Shown here one piece after another: positions 8,060 through 16,564 of a DNA stretch of 64,000 nucleotides (the stretch's first letter is position 1; each line of letters opens with the position of its first letter). The translations under genes were made by a program, and so were the position numbers. Below the pieces are notes generated by a model that saw nothing but the letters and a program-made list of their open reading frames with translations, had not been told where the DNA came from and did no database searches. The stretch is from DATFRX01 sp035630615 (GTDB taxonomy: Bacteria; Actinomycetota; Actinomycetes; Propionibacteriales; Nocardioidaceae), in the NCBI GenBank assembly GCA_035630615.1, contig DASQKI010000005.1, positions 1 to 64,000 of the forward strand, written 5' to 3'.

Positions 8060-9229
8060 TCAGCCTCCGGTCAACAGGTTCGTCCAGTCGTTCTCGTACG
8101 TCTGGGTCTGGCTCTCGGTCAGCGGCATCATGGTCTTGGCCTGTGCGAGGAACTCCGGTGTCGGGAAGATCAGCTTGTTGTCGACCAGGCTCGGGTCGAC
8201 CTTCTCCATCGCTTCCTGGGCCCCGGCGACCGGGCAGATGTAGTTGACCCAGGCGGCCAGCTTCGCCGCCACTATCGGGTCGTAGTAGTAGTTCATCCAT
8301 TCCTCGGCGTTGGCCTTGTGGTCCGCACGGTTGGGCACGAGCATGTTGTCGCTCCAGAGCGCGAGGCCCTCCTCAGGCTGGACGAACTTGATGTTCGGGT
8401 CCTCGAACTGCGCTTGGATGACGTCGCCGGACCATGCCTCGCAGGCCGCGATGTCGCCGGACTTGAGTCCCCGCAGGTACTCGTTGCCGGTGAACGCGCG
8501 GATCTGGCCGTCGCTCACCGCCGCACTGAGGTAGTCCAGCGCGTTGTTCCAATCGTCGTCGGTGAAGTCCAGTGGATCGGCACCCACGACGAGCAGCATG
8601 AACAGCATTGTGTCGCGCATCTCGGTGAGCATGGTGACCCGGCCCTTGAGGTCGGATCGGGTCAGCAGCTCCGAGAAGCTCCCGACCGGGTCGGTGACAC
8701 CGGCGTTGTAGGCGATCCCGGTAAGTCCGCTCTGCCACGGCGCGGAGTAGTCCCGGTTCGGATCCCACGGCGGACTCTGCAGGGCGGGCAGCAGGTTCGC
8801 GTCGACGTTCGGGATGTTCGCGTGGTCGAGGCGCTGCAGCCACCCGAGGTTAATCATCCGGGCGGCCATCCAGTCGGTGAGCATGAACATGTCTCGATCG
8901 ACCGACTCGCAGGCCCGCATCTGGTTGACGATCTTGCCGAAGAACTCGATGTTGTCGTTGACGTCGTCGGTGTAGGTGACCGTGATCCCGGTCTGCTCTT
9001 GGAACACGTTGAACGTCGAGCTCGTGTTGCTGCGCGGGTCGATATAGGCCGGCCAGTTGGAGATGATCAGCTCGTGCTCGGACGCCGACAGGTCGGTGCT
9101 CGGACACGACTGGGGGGTCTGTTTGGCGCCTTCTAGCTCGAACTGCGGCAAAACCGCCGCGCTGCCACCGAGGAATGCCGCCAGACCGGCACCCTGAAGT
9201 AGCCTCCGCCTCGACAACCGTGGCGCCAT
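8060..9229 (-). CDS. potD: Polyamine-type solute-binding protein with Tat signal, PotD-like
   Basis: A 389-residue extracellular solute-binding protein of the PotD/PotF family, first gene of the transporter operon. The N-terminus carries a twin-arginine signal (SRRRLLQGAGLAAFLGG, R7-R8), so it would be exported folded by Tat. The mature part has ELIISNWPAYIDP, in the position where PotD proteins carry their NW-Y ligand loop, and a W-rich C-terminal lobe. The start at 9229 is supported by a GGGAGG site and by the signal peptide. There is no lipobox, so membrane attachment, if any, would be by the uncleaved Tat helix. Confidence 0.9.
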   Translation of the reverse strand: MAPRLSRRRLLQGAGLAAFLGGSAAVLPQFELEGAKQTPQSCPSTDLSASEHELIISNWPAYIDPRSNTSSTFNVFQEQTGITVTYTDDVNDNIEFFGKIVNQMRACESVDRDMFMLTDWMAARMINLGWLQRLDHANIPNVDANLLPALQSPPWDPNRDYSAPWQSGLTGIAYNAGVTDPVGSFSELLTRSDLKGRVTMLTEMRDTMLFMLLVVGADPLDFTDDDWNNALDYLSAAVSDGQIRAFTGNEYLRGLKSGDIAACEAWSGDVIQAQFEDPNIKFVQPEEGLALWSDNMLVPNRADHKANAEEWMNYYYDPIVAAKLAAWVNYICPVAGAQEAMEKVDPSLVDNKLIFPTPEFLAQAKTMMPLTESQTQTYENDWTNLLTGG

Positions 9230-9388
9230 GGTCAAGCCTCCCCACGTCACCGTCCGACCCGCTCCGGGTCGCATCGTGGCATGGGCAGCGGCCGTCGTAC
9301 AAGGGATTCCGTCGTCACGATACGTGTCCGCAACGAAAAGCCATATCGAATCACCCATCTCGCACAGGGATCAGTAGCAAGGGTCCGT

Positions 9389-9394
9389 TACGCT
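9389..9394 (+). promoter_or_regulatory. -10 element of a probable leaderless promoter for the Lrp-type gene
   Basis: TACGCT fits TANNNT and is followed by exactly 7 nt before the GTG start of the Lrp-family gene, which has no Shine-Dalgarno sequence. This spacing is typical of leaderless transcripts in actinobacteria. It lies in the 172-bp divergent region shared with potD, where the regulator probably also binds. Confidence 0.5.
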
Positions 9395-9401
9395 GACCCC
9401 T

Positions 9402-9896
9402 GTGGTGAACCGCAGGGAGAAGGCCTCCAACCGCCGCAACGATCGTGGCATCGTCCTCGACGACGTCTCTAAGGCCATTATCACCGAGCTGCAGCAGGAC
9501 GGTCGTCGACCCTATGCGGCGATCGGCAAGGCGGTCGGCCTCTCCGAAGCGGCGGTCCGGCAACGCGTCCAGCGGCTCCTCGACAACAGCGTCATGCAGA
9601 TCGTGGCGGTCACCGATCCGCTCGAGGTCGGCTTTCCACGCCAGGCAATGATCGGGATCAGCGTCGAGGGTCCGCTGGAGCCGGTTGCCGACACCCTCGC
9701 AGAGATGGACGAGATCGACTACGTCGTGATCACCGCCGGCGGCTTCGACCTGCTGGCCGAAGTGGTCTGCGAGAGCGACGAGCAGCTCCTCGAGGTCGTG
9801 TCTAAGCAGATCCGGACCATCCCCGGCGTACGCCGCACCGAATCGTTCGTCTACCTCCAGCTACGTAAGCAGACGTACGCCTGGGGCGTTCGCTGA
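9402..9896 (+). CDS. Lrp/AsnC-family transcriptional regulator
   Basis: A 164-residue regulator with an N-terminal winged helix-turn-helix (about 20-70, containing AIGKAVGLSEAAVRQRVQRL) and a C-terminal RAM ligand-binding domain (about 80-155, with the ITAGGFDLLAEV segment). Such proteins sense amino acids or amines and form octamers on DNA. It is divergent from potDABC and 10 bp upstream of the FAD oxidoreductase, so it is the natural candidate regulator of this pathway. The GTG start at 9402 lacks a Shine-Dalgarno site and is probably leaderless. Confidence 0.9.
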   Translation: MVNRREKASNRRNDRGIVLDDVSKAIITELQQDGRRPYAAIGKAVGLSEAAVRQRVQRLLDNSVMQIVAVTDPLEVGFPRQAMIGISVEGPLEPVADTLAEMDEIDYVVITAGGFDLLAEVVCESDEQLLEVVSKQIRTIPGVRRTESFVYLQLRKQTYAWGVR

Positions 9897-9906
9897 TTGA
9901 CGTCAC

Positions 9907-11292
9907 ATGGACCGAACCCGCTATCGCCAACTGTCGCTGTGGCACGCGACCGCCAACGATCTCTGGACGCCCCGAGAGACGCTCCCGGCATCGACCGACT
10001 GCGATGTCGCCATCGTCGGTGCCGGTTTTTCCGGACTGTGGACGGCGTACTATCTCGCCCGTCTCGATCCGAGCCTGCGCATCGTCGTGATCGAAAAGGA
10101 GGTCGCCGGCTTCGGCGCCTCCGGACGCAACGGCGGCTGGTGCAGCGCGCTGTTTCCGGTCTCGCTGTCGGGCGTGGCCCGGCGCGGCGATCGCGACGGG
10201 GCGATCCGGCTGCAGCGAGCCCTCAACGACACGGTGCAGGAGGTCGGGCGCGTCGTCGACGCCGAAGCAATCGACGCGTCCTACCAACGGGGTGGCACGA
10301 TCGTCCTGGCCCGCACCAAGGTCCAGTTGCGCCGGGCCCGGGCTGAGGTCGACGAGGCGCGGGAGTGGGGCATCGGGCCCGACGACCTTCGACTGCTCGA
10401 CGCCGACGAGGCGCGTCAGCAGCTCGACGCGTCCGAGGTCGTCGGTGGCACATTCACCCCGCACTGCGCGGCGATCCATCCGGCTCGGCTCGTGCGAGGG
10501 CTGGCCCGCGCGGCCGAGGCGCGAGGGGTTCGGATCTACGAGCAGACTCCGGCCCTCGCGATAGAGCCGGGCTCCGTGCGTACTTCTGCTGGTCGAGTCC
10601 GCGCCGACGTGATCGTGCGGGCCACCGAGGCCTACACAGCACGGCTGCCCGGACTGCGACGCGTCGTCGCCCCGGTCTATTCGCTGATGGTCGCGACCGA
10701 GCCGCTGCCGCAGACGTTTTGGGACGCGACCGGACTCGCCGACCGGCAGACGTTCAGCGACGGCAGGCACTTGCTGATCTACGGGCAACGCACGCGGGAC
10801 GGTCGGATCGCCTTCGGGGGTCGCGGTGCGCCGTATCACTTCCGGTCGTCGATCCGGCCCGAGTACGACCAGAAGCCAGCCGTGTTCGACGCGCTCCGGA
10901 GGACGCTCGTCGAGTTGCTGCCTGACCTGCGCGGCGTCACATTCACCCACGCATGGGGCGGCGCCCTCGGGATGCCTCGCGACTGGCATGCCTCGGTGGG
11001 TCTGGACCGCCAGACCGGCCTGGGGTGGGCCGGGGGCTACGTCGGCGACGGCGTCGGCACCTCGAACCTCGCCGGACGCACCCTCGCCGACCTCATCGCG
11101 GGCCGCCAAAGCGACCTGGTCGACCTGCCGTGGGTCGGCCACCACAGCCGGTCATGGGAGCCCGAGCCACTGCGTTGGCTCGGCATCAACGCCGGCCTGC
11201 GCGCGATGACATTGGCCGACGCCGAGGAGTCACACACCGGCCGGCCGAGCCTGATCGCCCGCGCGGTGGCGCCGCTGGTGGGCCGGCACTGA
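9907..11292 (+). CDS. FAD-dependent amine/amino-acid oxidoreductase, DAO family
   Basis: A 461-residue flavoenzyme of the D-amino-acid-oxidase/glycine-oxidase fold, close in layout to PuuB/OrdL gamma-glutamylputrescine oxidases. The dinucleotide-binding motif is VAIVGAGFSG (G38, G40, G43), followed by FGASGRNGGWCSALFP, a segment seen in PuuB-like proteins. The C-terminal GGYVGDGVGTSNLAGR binds FAD. It follows the Lrp gene by 10 bp. No gamma-glutamylputrescine synthetase is present in the window, so free putrescine, another amine or an imino acid is equally possible as substrate. Confidence 0.85.
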   Translation: MDRTRYRQLSLWHATANDLWTPRETLPASTDCDVAIVGAGFSGLWTAYYLARLDPSLRIVVIEKEVAGFGASGRNGGWCSALFPVSLSGVARRGDRDGAIRLQRALNDTVQEVGRVVDAEAIDASYQRGGTIVLARTKVQLRRARAEVDEAREWGIGPDDLRLLDADEARQQLDASEVVGGTFTPHCAAIHPARLVRGLARAAEARGVRIYEQTPALAIEPGSVRTSAGRVRADVIVRATEAYTARLPGLRRVVAPVYSLMVATEPLPQTFWDATGLADRQTFSDGRHLLIYGQRTRDGRIAFGGRGAPYHFRSSIRPEYDQKPAVFDALRRTLVELLPDLRGVTFTHAWGGALGMPRDWHASVGLDRQTGLGWAGGYVGDGVGTSNLAGRTLADLIAGRQSDLVDLPWVGHHSRSWEPEPLRWLGINAGLRAMTLADAEESHTGRPSLIARAVAPLVGRH

Positions 11293-11306
11293 CGCCTCCA
11301 GGCGTC
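11291..11306 (+). terminator. Short hairpin over the stop of the oxidoreductase gene
   Basis: GACGCC - TCCA - GGCGTC, a perfect 6-bp stem with a 4-nt loop, overlaps the last base pairs of the stop codon. No T-tract follows. It may be a weak terminator. Confidence 0.3.
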
Positions 11307-11342
11307 GGTACGCCGCGTCCACAGGCCGTCCTGCACGGGGCG

Positions 11343-11351
11343 TTGTCCACA
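11343..11351 (+). other. Perfect actinobacterial DnaA-box sequence
   Basis: TTGTCCACA, the consensus DnaA box of high-GC actinobacteria, occurs in the gap before the M23 gene. A partial box (CGTCCACA, 11316-11323) is 20 bp away. No AT-rich unwinding region or dnaA/dnaN genes are near, so this is not an origin. It could titrate DnaA or be chance. Confidence 0.4.
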
Positions 11352-11403
11352 ACCGCCGCTCGGTCTGGCGCAACCGCCGAGATCCGGACCCACGCTCCCT
11401 GGC

Positions 11404-12084
11404 ATGAAGCGACGACATCGCATCTTGTTGGTCCTGCTGCTCGTCGTGGTGATCGTCGGGCTTGTTCTCGACGCCTTCGCCATGGGGACGTCGGCGCGTT
11501 CCGACAACAACAGCTGGACCTGGCCCCTCGACCCGCGACCCGAGATCGTTGATGGCTTCGACCCGCCGGACGATCCGTACGGTTCCGGTCATCGTGGCGC
11601 CGACCTCGCCAGCCACGTCGGCCAGCCGGTGCTTGCGGTCGCCGGTGGCCGGGTCAGCTTCGTCGGCGTGATCGCGGGTCGCGGCGTGGTCGTGGTCGAT
11701 CATGGCGCCGAGCGGTCGACCTATGAGCCGGTGATCGGCGAAGTGCGTGTGGACCAGCCGGTGCAGGCGGGAGATCCGCTGGGTCGGCTCGAGTTGGTCG
11801 GCAGCCATTGCTGGCCACGGGCCTGTCTGCATCTCGGTCGAATCGCCGGCGAAACCTACCGCGATCCGCTCGAGCTGCTCGGCGGCGGCGGTCCGATCCG
11901 GCTACTGCCCTTCCACGAGTCAGCGGCCGCGGCCCCAGAGGCCGGACAGTCAGACGGTGGGCGGTCGCTGCCAGTCGGCGGGCCGTTTGTCGGGCCGCCG
12001 TCTTCGGATAGCGCGACCGTCGACGCCCGTGTCATCGCCGCGATCCACGCTGCCTTGACCACGGTGGTGCGCGAGTTCGCCTGA
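11404..12084 (+). CDS. M23-family peptidoglycan hydrolase or hydrolase-like protein
   Basis: A 226-residue exported protein. Residues 6-24 form a signal anchor, followed by a LytM-type M23 domain (about 40-165) with the zinc motif H63xxxD67 in SGHRGADLAS and H143 in CLHLGR. The first histidine of the usual HxH pair is replaced by C141, so activity may be altered or lost. From memory, related proteins beside rpsB in other actinobacteria also carry CLHxG, suggesting a subfamily trait. The last 50 residues are low-complexity. It would cleave or bind peptidoglycan outside the membrane. It is convergent with the recombinase gene, 13 bp away. Confidence 0.88.
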   Translation: MKRRHRILLVLLLVVVIVGLVLDAFAMGTSARSDNNSWTWPLDPRPEIVDGFDPPDDPYGSGHRGADLASHVGQPVLAVAGGRVSFVGVIAGRGVVVVDHGAERSTYEPVIGEVRVDQPVQAGDPLGRLELVGSHCWPRACLHLGRIAGETYRDPLELLGGGGPIRLLPFHESAAAAPEAGQSDGGRSLPVGGPFVGPPSSDSATVDARVIAAIHAALTTVVREFA

Positions 12085-12097
12085 CGGCGCGACCCGG

Positions 12098-13099
12098 TCA
12101 GGCGCGAGGATGCGCCAGTCGATAGGCCCTTCGGAGCCGCTCGTTGCTGACATGGGTGTAGAGCTGCGTCGTGGCGAGGGACGCATGGCCGAGCAACTCC
12201 TGGACGCTTCGCAGATCGGCGCCGCCCTCGAGCAGATGTGTCGCCATCGTGTGCCGCAGCCCGTGCGGTCCGATGTCCGGGGCACCGTCGACGTCGGACA
12301 GCCGGCGATGGACCATGCGGCGAATCGTGCGCGGGTCGATGCGTCCGCCGCGGGCGCCGACGAACACGGCCGGACCGCTCCGCGTCGTGGTCAGCGCCGG
12401 CCGGCCGTTTCGCAGCCAGGTGTCGAGTGCCTTGGCCGCCGGAGTGCCGAACGGGACTGATCGCTCCTTGCGTCCCTTGCCGAAAACCCGCAGCAGGTTG
12501 CGCTCTCGATCGATGGCGTCGACGTCCAACCCGACCAGCTCGCCGACCCGGATGCCGGTGGCATAGAGCAACTCGATGATCGCGACGTCGCGCAGCCCGA
12601 TCGCGCCCTCGTCGGCGGCGGCAGCCTCGGTCGCGTCGAGCAGCGACCGAACCTCGCCGGCTCGCAGGCTCGACGGCAACGTCCGGTGGCGTTTGGGTGA
12701 GGCGAGCAGGGCGGCGGCGTCCTCGGTCGCCCGACCGGTCCGGACCTGCCATTGGGTAAACACCCGCGCCGCCGTGGCGCGGCGAGCGAGCGTCGTCCGG
12801 GCCTTGCCCCGAGTCTGCAGGTTGGCCAGCCAACTCCGCATGACGCTCAGGTCGAGCTGGGCCGGATCGTCGCACCCGAGACGCTGAGCGTGCCCGGCAA
12901 GTCCGGTCAGATCGGTTAGATAGGCCCGTACCGTGTGCGCCGACAGGTCTCGCTCGACACGGAGATGCTGCTCGTAGGCGCCGAGCACCTCCGCCCACGC
13001 GTCCGACGGGACCGCATCGTCGCTCGCGCCGTCGGACCTCACTTCGGCACTGTGCGACGACGGCGCCGCTGCGACAAGAGGGCGCGCCGGAAGGGCCAT
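12098..13099 (-). CDS. xerC: Tyrosine recombinase, XerC type
   Basis: A 333-residue tyrosine recombinase for chromosome dimer resolution at dif near the terminus. The N-terminal SAM-like core-binding domain (about 35-120) precedes the catalytic domain with the complete set R184, K208, H279, R282, H305 and Y314. The start at 13099 gives an N-terminal extension of about 30 residues beyond typical XerC, and an upstream in-frame start would overlap dprA. It sits directly after dprA on the same strand, the conserved actinobacterial position, which favours the housekeeping XerC over a phage integrase. Confidence 0.92.
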   Translation of the reverse strand: MALPARPLVAAAPSSHSAEVRSDGASDDAVPSDAWAEVLGAYEQHLRVERDLSAHTVRAYLTDLTGLAGHAQRLGCDDPAQLDLSVMRSWLANLQTRGKARTTLARRATAARVFTQWQVRTGRATEDAAALLASPKRHRTLPSSLRAGEVRSLLDATEAAAADEGAIGLRDVAIIELLYATGIRVGELVGLDVDAIDRERNLLRVFGKGRKERSVPFGTPAAKALDTWLRNGRPALTTTRSGPAVFVGARGGRIDPRTIRRMVHRRLSDVDGAPDIGPHGLRHTMATHLLEGGADLRSVQELLGHASLATTQLYTHVSNERLRRAYRLAHPRA

Positions 13100-13128
13100 C
13101 CGAAACACCCTCGCACGAGTGCATCGGC

Positions 13129-14349
13129 TCAGCGATGTCGGAGCCTCTCGGCGGCCTGCCGGGTCAGCCGCCACCCGTCGCCGGTGCGCTCGACCCAGCC
13201 GGAGTACATGAGGCGGCCGAGCACAGTGATCGCCTCCTCCATGCCCACGCGCGCGTCGGACGCGATCGTGGCGATGCCGGCAGCCCGGCGGGACGGAACG
13301 GCCTCGAGGACCGCCAGCTCGTCGGCCCCGAGCGCGTCGGTCGGTCGATGCTCCCCCGCGATCCAGCCGACCGTGTCGGACCCCAAGGGCGCCACCATTT
13401 CGACGACTTCGGAGCCTGACGTCACCAGCACGGCGCCGCCGTCACGTATCACCTGATGGACCCCTACCGACGTCGAGCTCGTGACCGGGCCGGGCACGCC
13501 CATCGTCTGGCGCCCGAGCCGCGCCGCCCAGTTGAGCGTGTTGAGCGCTCCACTGCGGCGGGCCGCCTCGACGACGACCGTGCCGGACGCGATGGCGGCG
13601 ATCACGCGATTGCGGGCGAGAAAGCGCACCCGGGACGGCCTCGTGCCGGGACACACCTCGCTCACCACCAAGCCCTCGGCGGCGATCCGCTCGATCATCG
13701 GTTGGTGAGCGGTCGGATAGGCGACGTCGACCCCGCAGGCCAGGACGGCGACGGTCAACCCGCTCAGCGCGAGCGCTCCGCGATGGGCGGCCGCGTCGAT
13801 CCCGAACGCCGCACCGGACACGACGGGAAGCTGTCGCTCGGCGCAGTCGGCCCCGATGTCACCCGCGATCTGCGCGCCGTATTCCGTGCAGGCCCGCGAC
13901 CCGACGACCGCGACCGCGGCGGTGCTCATGGCCGGCAACAACTGCGGACCACGGACCCAGAGGCCGAGCGGCACGCCACCACGATCCTGCAAGGGGTCGA
14001 GATGCACGAGGTCGTCGAGCTGACTCGGCCACTCGTCGTCGCCGGGGCAGACCCACCGCCGGTCGGTGTCCTCCGAAGCGACGAGGAGTCGCTCGGCGCG
14101 TCGGGTGAGATCGGCCGACCCCAGGGCAACCCGCCAGCCCGGCGGACACCGGCCGTCGCCGTTGCGAATCCACTCGCGGGCGTCGACGCCACCGTGGGTC
14201 GTGACCAGCTCGGCGAGCCGTGGATGGCCGGGTTCGGTCATGAGCGACAACTCAAGCCGAGCCAGCCGCTCGGACTCACGGTCTGTGACCGACGACGTCG
14301 GCAACGGCAGCGCCTCGCCTTCGACTCGACCGGGCGACCCGGCGCTCAT
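13129..14349 (-). CDS. dprA: DNA-processing protein DprA
   Basis: A 406-residue DprA/Smf protein that loads RecA on incoming single-stranded DNA during natural transformation. The Rossmann-like core shows VAVVGSRACTEYG, VVSGAAFGIDAAAHRGAL and the RFLARNRVIAAIASGTVVVEA block. A C-terminal winged-helix-like segment (about 335-400) is also present. It overlaps comM upstream by ATGA and is 29 bp from xerC. In actinobacteria without other competence genes its role is uncertain, but the family assignment is firm. Confidence 0.95.
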   Translation of the reverse strand: MSAGSPGRVEGEALPLPTSSVTDRESERLARLELSLMTEPGHPRLAELVTTHGGVDAREWIRNGDGRCPPGWRVALGSADLTRRAERLLVASEDTDRRWVCPGDDEWPSQLDDLVHLDPLQDRGGVPLGLWVRGPQLLPAMSTAAVAVVGSRACTEYGAQIAGDIGADCAERQLPVVSGAAFGIDAAAHRGALALSGLTVAVLACGVDVAYPTAHQPMIERIAAEGLVVSEVCPGTRPSRVRFLARNRVIAAIASGTVVVEAARRSGALNTLNWAARLGRQTMGVPGPVTSSTSVGVHQVIRDGGAVLVTSGSEVVEMVAPLGSDTVGWIAGEHRPTDALGADELAVLEAVPSRRAAGIATIASDARVGMEEAITVLGRLMYSGWVERTGDGWRLTRQAAERLRHR

Positions 14350-15935
14350 GCGACGACCTCCGATGGGCGCGTCCTCGCGATCGGAAGTGGCCCGGAGTCA
14401 CGCAGCAGGATCGCGTTGTGCACGTCGTCGTCGCTCGGCTCGGCCCGGCCGGCGAGGTCGGCGAGAGTCCACGACAGCCGCAGGATGCGGTCGGCGCCAC
14501 GCGCACTGATCCGCCCCTCGGCGAGGCCGGCCTCGATCTCGGACACCCGTGAACTCCGGACCGGCCACTTGCTCCGCAGCGCGGTGCCGGGCACCTCCGA
14601 GTTGCGCCGCCACGGTGTCTCGGCATAGCGCGCCGCCTGTCGCTCTCGGGCCGCTCGGACCCGGGTCGCCACCGTGCTCGTGCTCTCGACGAAGGCGAGG
14701 TCGCGGCGCAGTTCGTGACGGCGCACCGGCTGCACGGTGCGATAGATGTCGATCCGGTCGCGAACCGGACCCGAGATGCGGTGGCGATAGCGCCGCTTGC
14801 TCGCCGGCGAGCACTCACAACGGTCGCCCCGACCCCAGTCGAAGCCGCACGGACACGGGTTAGCAGCCAGCACCAGCTGAAACTCGGCCGGAAACGTCGC
14901 CGTCCGCTCGGATCGTCCGATGCTGATCTGCCCGCTCTCGAGCGGCTGCCGCAACCCTTCGAGGACGTGCGAGGCAAACTCCGGAGCCTCGTCCATGAAA
15001 AGCACCCCGCGATGCGCCAACGACATCGCGCCGGGCCGCAAGATCCGGCTGCCGCCACCGATGATCGAGACCAGCGTCGCGGAGTGGTGCGGATCGAGGA
15101 ACGGCGGTCGGGTCAGGAGCGGCCGGTCGGCCGGGAGCGTTCCGGCGATCGAGTGCACGGCGCTGACCTCGAGCGACTCGTCGACGTCGAGATCGGGCAG
15201 CAATCCCGGGAGTCGCTCGGCGATCATCGTCTTGCCGGCGCCGGGTGGACCTTCGAGCAGCAGGTGATGACCACCGGCGGCGGCGACCTCGACGCACCAG
15301 CGGGCCTCGCCCTGACCGAGCACCTCCTCGAGGTCGAGCCCGGCGACTCGGTCTTGCCCGGACCAGATCGCCCGCGGCGAGTACGCCAGCGGCGGCACCG
15401 GCGGATCGTCGTCGGGCAGCTCGCCGTCGGTGAGCAACGCGATCGCCTGCCGTAGCGACCGCAGCCCGACGACGGAGACGCCCTCGACCGCCTCGGCTTC
15501 GGCGGCGTTGACTTCCGGGACCATCACACGGGTGATGCCGGTGCGAGACGCCGCGAGGGTCGCGGGCAGCACGCCCGGCACCGCGCGCAGCCGGCCGTCC
15601 AGCGCGAGCTCGCCCAGCAGCACGGCATCTTCGAGCGGCTCGCCCGGCACCGTGCCGTCGGCGGCCAGCACCCCGAGTGCGATCGCGAGGTCGTAGATCG
15701 CCCCGCCCTTGGGCACCGAGGCCGGCGACAGCCCGATCGTCAGATTGCGGTTGGGCCATCGATGTCCGGAGTTGATCACCGCCGCCCGGCACCGATCACG
15801 CGACTCCTTCAGGGCCGGGTCTGGCAGCCCCACCAGCTGAGTGCGAGGCAGCCCCGGACCCATGTAGACCTCGACGTCGATCACCGTGCCCTGGACGCCC
15901 TCCAAGGTCACCGCGTTGGTCCGCGCCAGCGACAC
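14346..15935 (-). CDS. comM: YifB/ComM-type Mg-chelatase-like AAA ATPase
   Basis: A 529-residue hexameric helicase that, in transformable bacteria, promotes branch migration of recombination intermediates. It has the N-terminal LonC-like domain (about 1-170), Walker A GPPGAGKT (229-236), the sensor and arginine-finger segments (GVLFMDEAPEFASHVLEGLR) and a cysteine cluster CPCGFDWGRGDRCEC. The GTG start directly follows the yraN stop (TGAGTG). It is co-transcribed with yraN, dprA and xerC. Confidence 0.95.
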   Translation of the reverse strand: MSLARTNAVTLEGVQGTVIDVEVYMGPGLPRTQLVGLPDPALKESRDRCRAAVINSGHRWPNRNLTIGLSPASVPKGGAIYDLAIALGVLAADGTVPGEPLEDAVLLGELALDGRLRAVPGVLPATLAASRTGITRVMVPEVNAAEAEAVEGVSVVGLRSLRQAIALLTDGELPDDDPPVPPLAYSPRAIWSGQDRVAGLDLEEVLGQGEARWCVEVAAAGGHHLLLEGPPGAGKTMIAERLPGLLPDLDVDESLEVSAVHSIAGTLPADRPLLTRPPFLDPHHSATLVSIIGGGSRILRPGAMSLAHRGVLFMDEAPEFASHVLEGLRQPLESGQISIGRSERTATFPAEFQLVLAANPCPCGFDWGRGDRCECSPASKRRYRHRISGPVRDRIDIYRTVQPVRRHELRRDLAFVESTSTVATRVRAARERQAARYAETPWRRNSEVPGTALRSKWPVRSSRVSEIEAGLAEGRISARGADRILRLSWTLADLAGRAEPSDDDVHNAILLRDSGPLPIARTRPSEVVA

Positions 15936-16304
15936 TCAAGCCACCGCCTGAAGATGCTCGACCTCGGGCCGGCCGTCGTGCGGCACGAAGATCGAGACGA
16001 CGTCGATACGGACTTCGCGCGGCGTGAGCGTGTGCTCGGCCAGCCACCGAGCCGTGAGCCGGCGCAATCGGTCGGCCTTCGCCGGTGTGACGGCTTCCGT
16101 CGGGGGCCCGAACAGGTCAGTCGTCCGCGTCTTGACCTCGACGACGACCAACGCTTCGCCGCTGCGCGCGACGATGTCGATCTCGCCGAGGTCGCACCGC
16201 CAGTTGCGGTCGAGGATCACCATGCCGGCGTCGGTCAAGGACTTGGCGGCGAGCTCCTCACCCCATTGGCCAAGGGCTCGCCGTCCACGTGCCGTGGTTG
16301 CCAT
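15936..16304 (-). CDS. YraN family (UPF0102) nuclease-fold protein
   Basis: A 122-residue protein with the PD-(D/E)XK nuclease fold: E41 and D43 in DLGEIDIVA, E56 and K58 in VVVEVKTR. The biochemical role is not established. The family is nearly always next to rnhB or comM, as here, and heads the yraN-comM-dprA-xerC operon. Length is normal for the family. Confidence 0.93.
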   Translation of the reverse strand: MATTARGRRALGQWGEELAAKSLTDAGMVILDRNWRCDLGEIDIVARSGEALVVVEVKTRTTDLFGPPTEAVTPAKADRLRRLTARWLAEHTLTPREVRIDVVSIFVPHDGRPEVEHLQAVA

Positions 16305-16367
16305 CGCTCCACCTCCGCCTCAAGAGTGGGGCGGCGGAGTCGGACGAAGCCGAGCACACCAGTCAGC

Positions 16368-16376
16368 TGTGGACAA
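16368..16376 (-). other. Perfect DnaA-box sequence upstream of yraN
   Basis: TTGTCCACA on the minus strand, in the 260-bp divergent gap between yraN and the large secreted-protein gene. Apart from this box and the GGAG Shine-Dalgarno of the downstream gene I see nothing distinctive in 16305-16564. It may influence either promoter or be chance. Confidence 0.4.
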
Positions 16377-16564
16377 ACTCGGGACCCGGCCGGCTGTGGA
16401 AATCGACGGCGATCTGGCCCCACGACGGCCCAACGGCCAGCGGCAGCCCGCCACGTTCTGCGTACAGAAAGTACGTCTTTCCACGGACGACGCCCGGGGT
16501 CGCGGCTGGCGACACTGGACGTGACTGTGCCGGACATTCGGACACGGCGGGGAGTGACTCGAGC

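Noticed and set aside
11343..11351. A replication origin
   Set aside because: A single perfect box without a cluster, AT-rich element or dnaA/dnaN/gyrB genes.
12098..13099. The tyrosine recombinase as a phage or island integrase
   Set aside because: It is in the conserved dprA-linked position of XerC, with no attachment duplications, tRNA or phage genes around.
13457..14628. A 390-codon plus-strand open frame over dprA
   Set aside because: Shadow of dprA and comM, which are both intact and overlap in the expected way.
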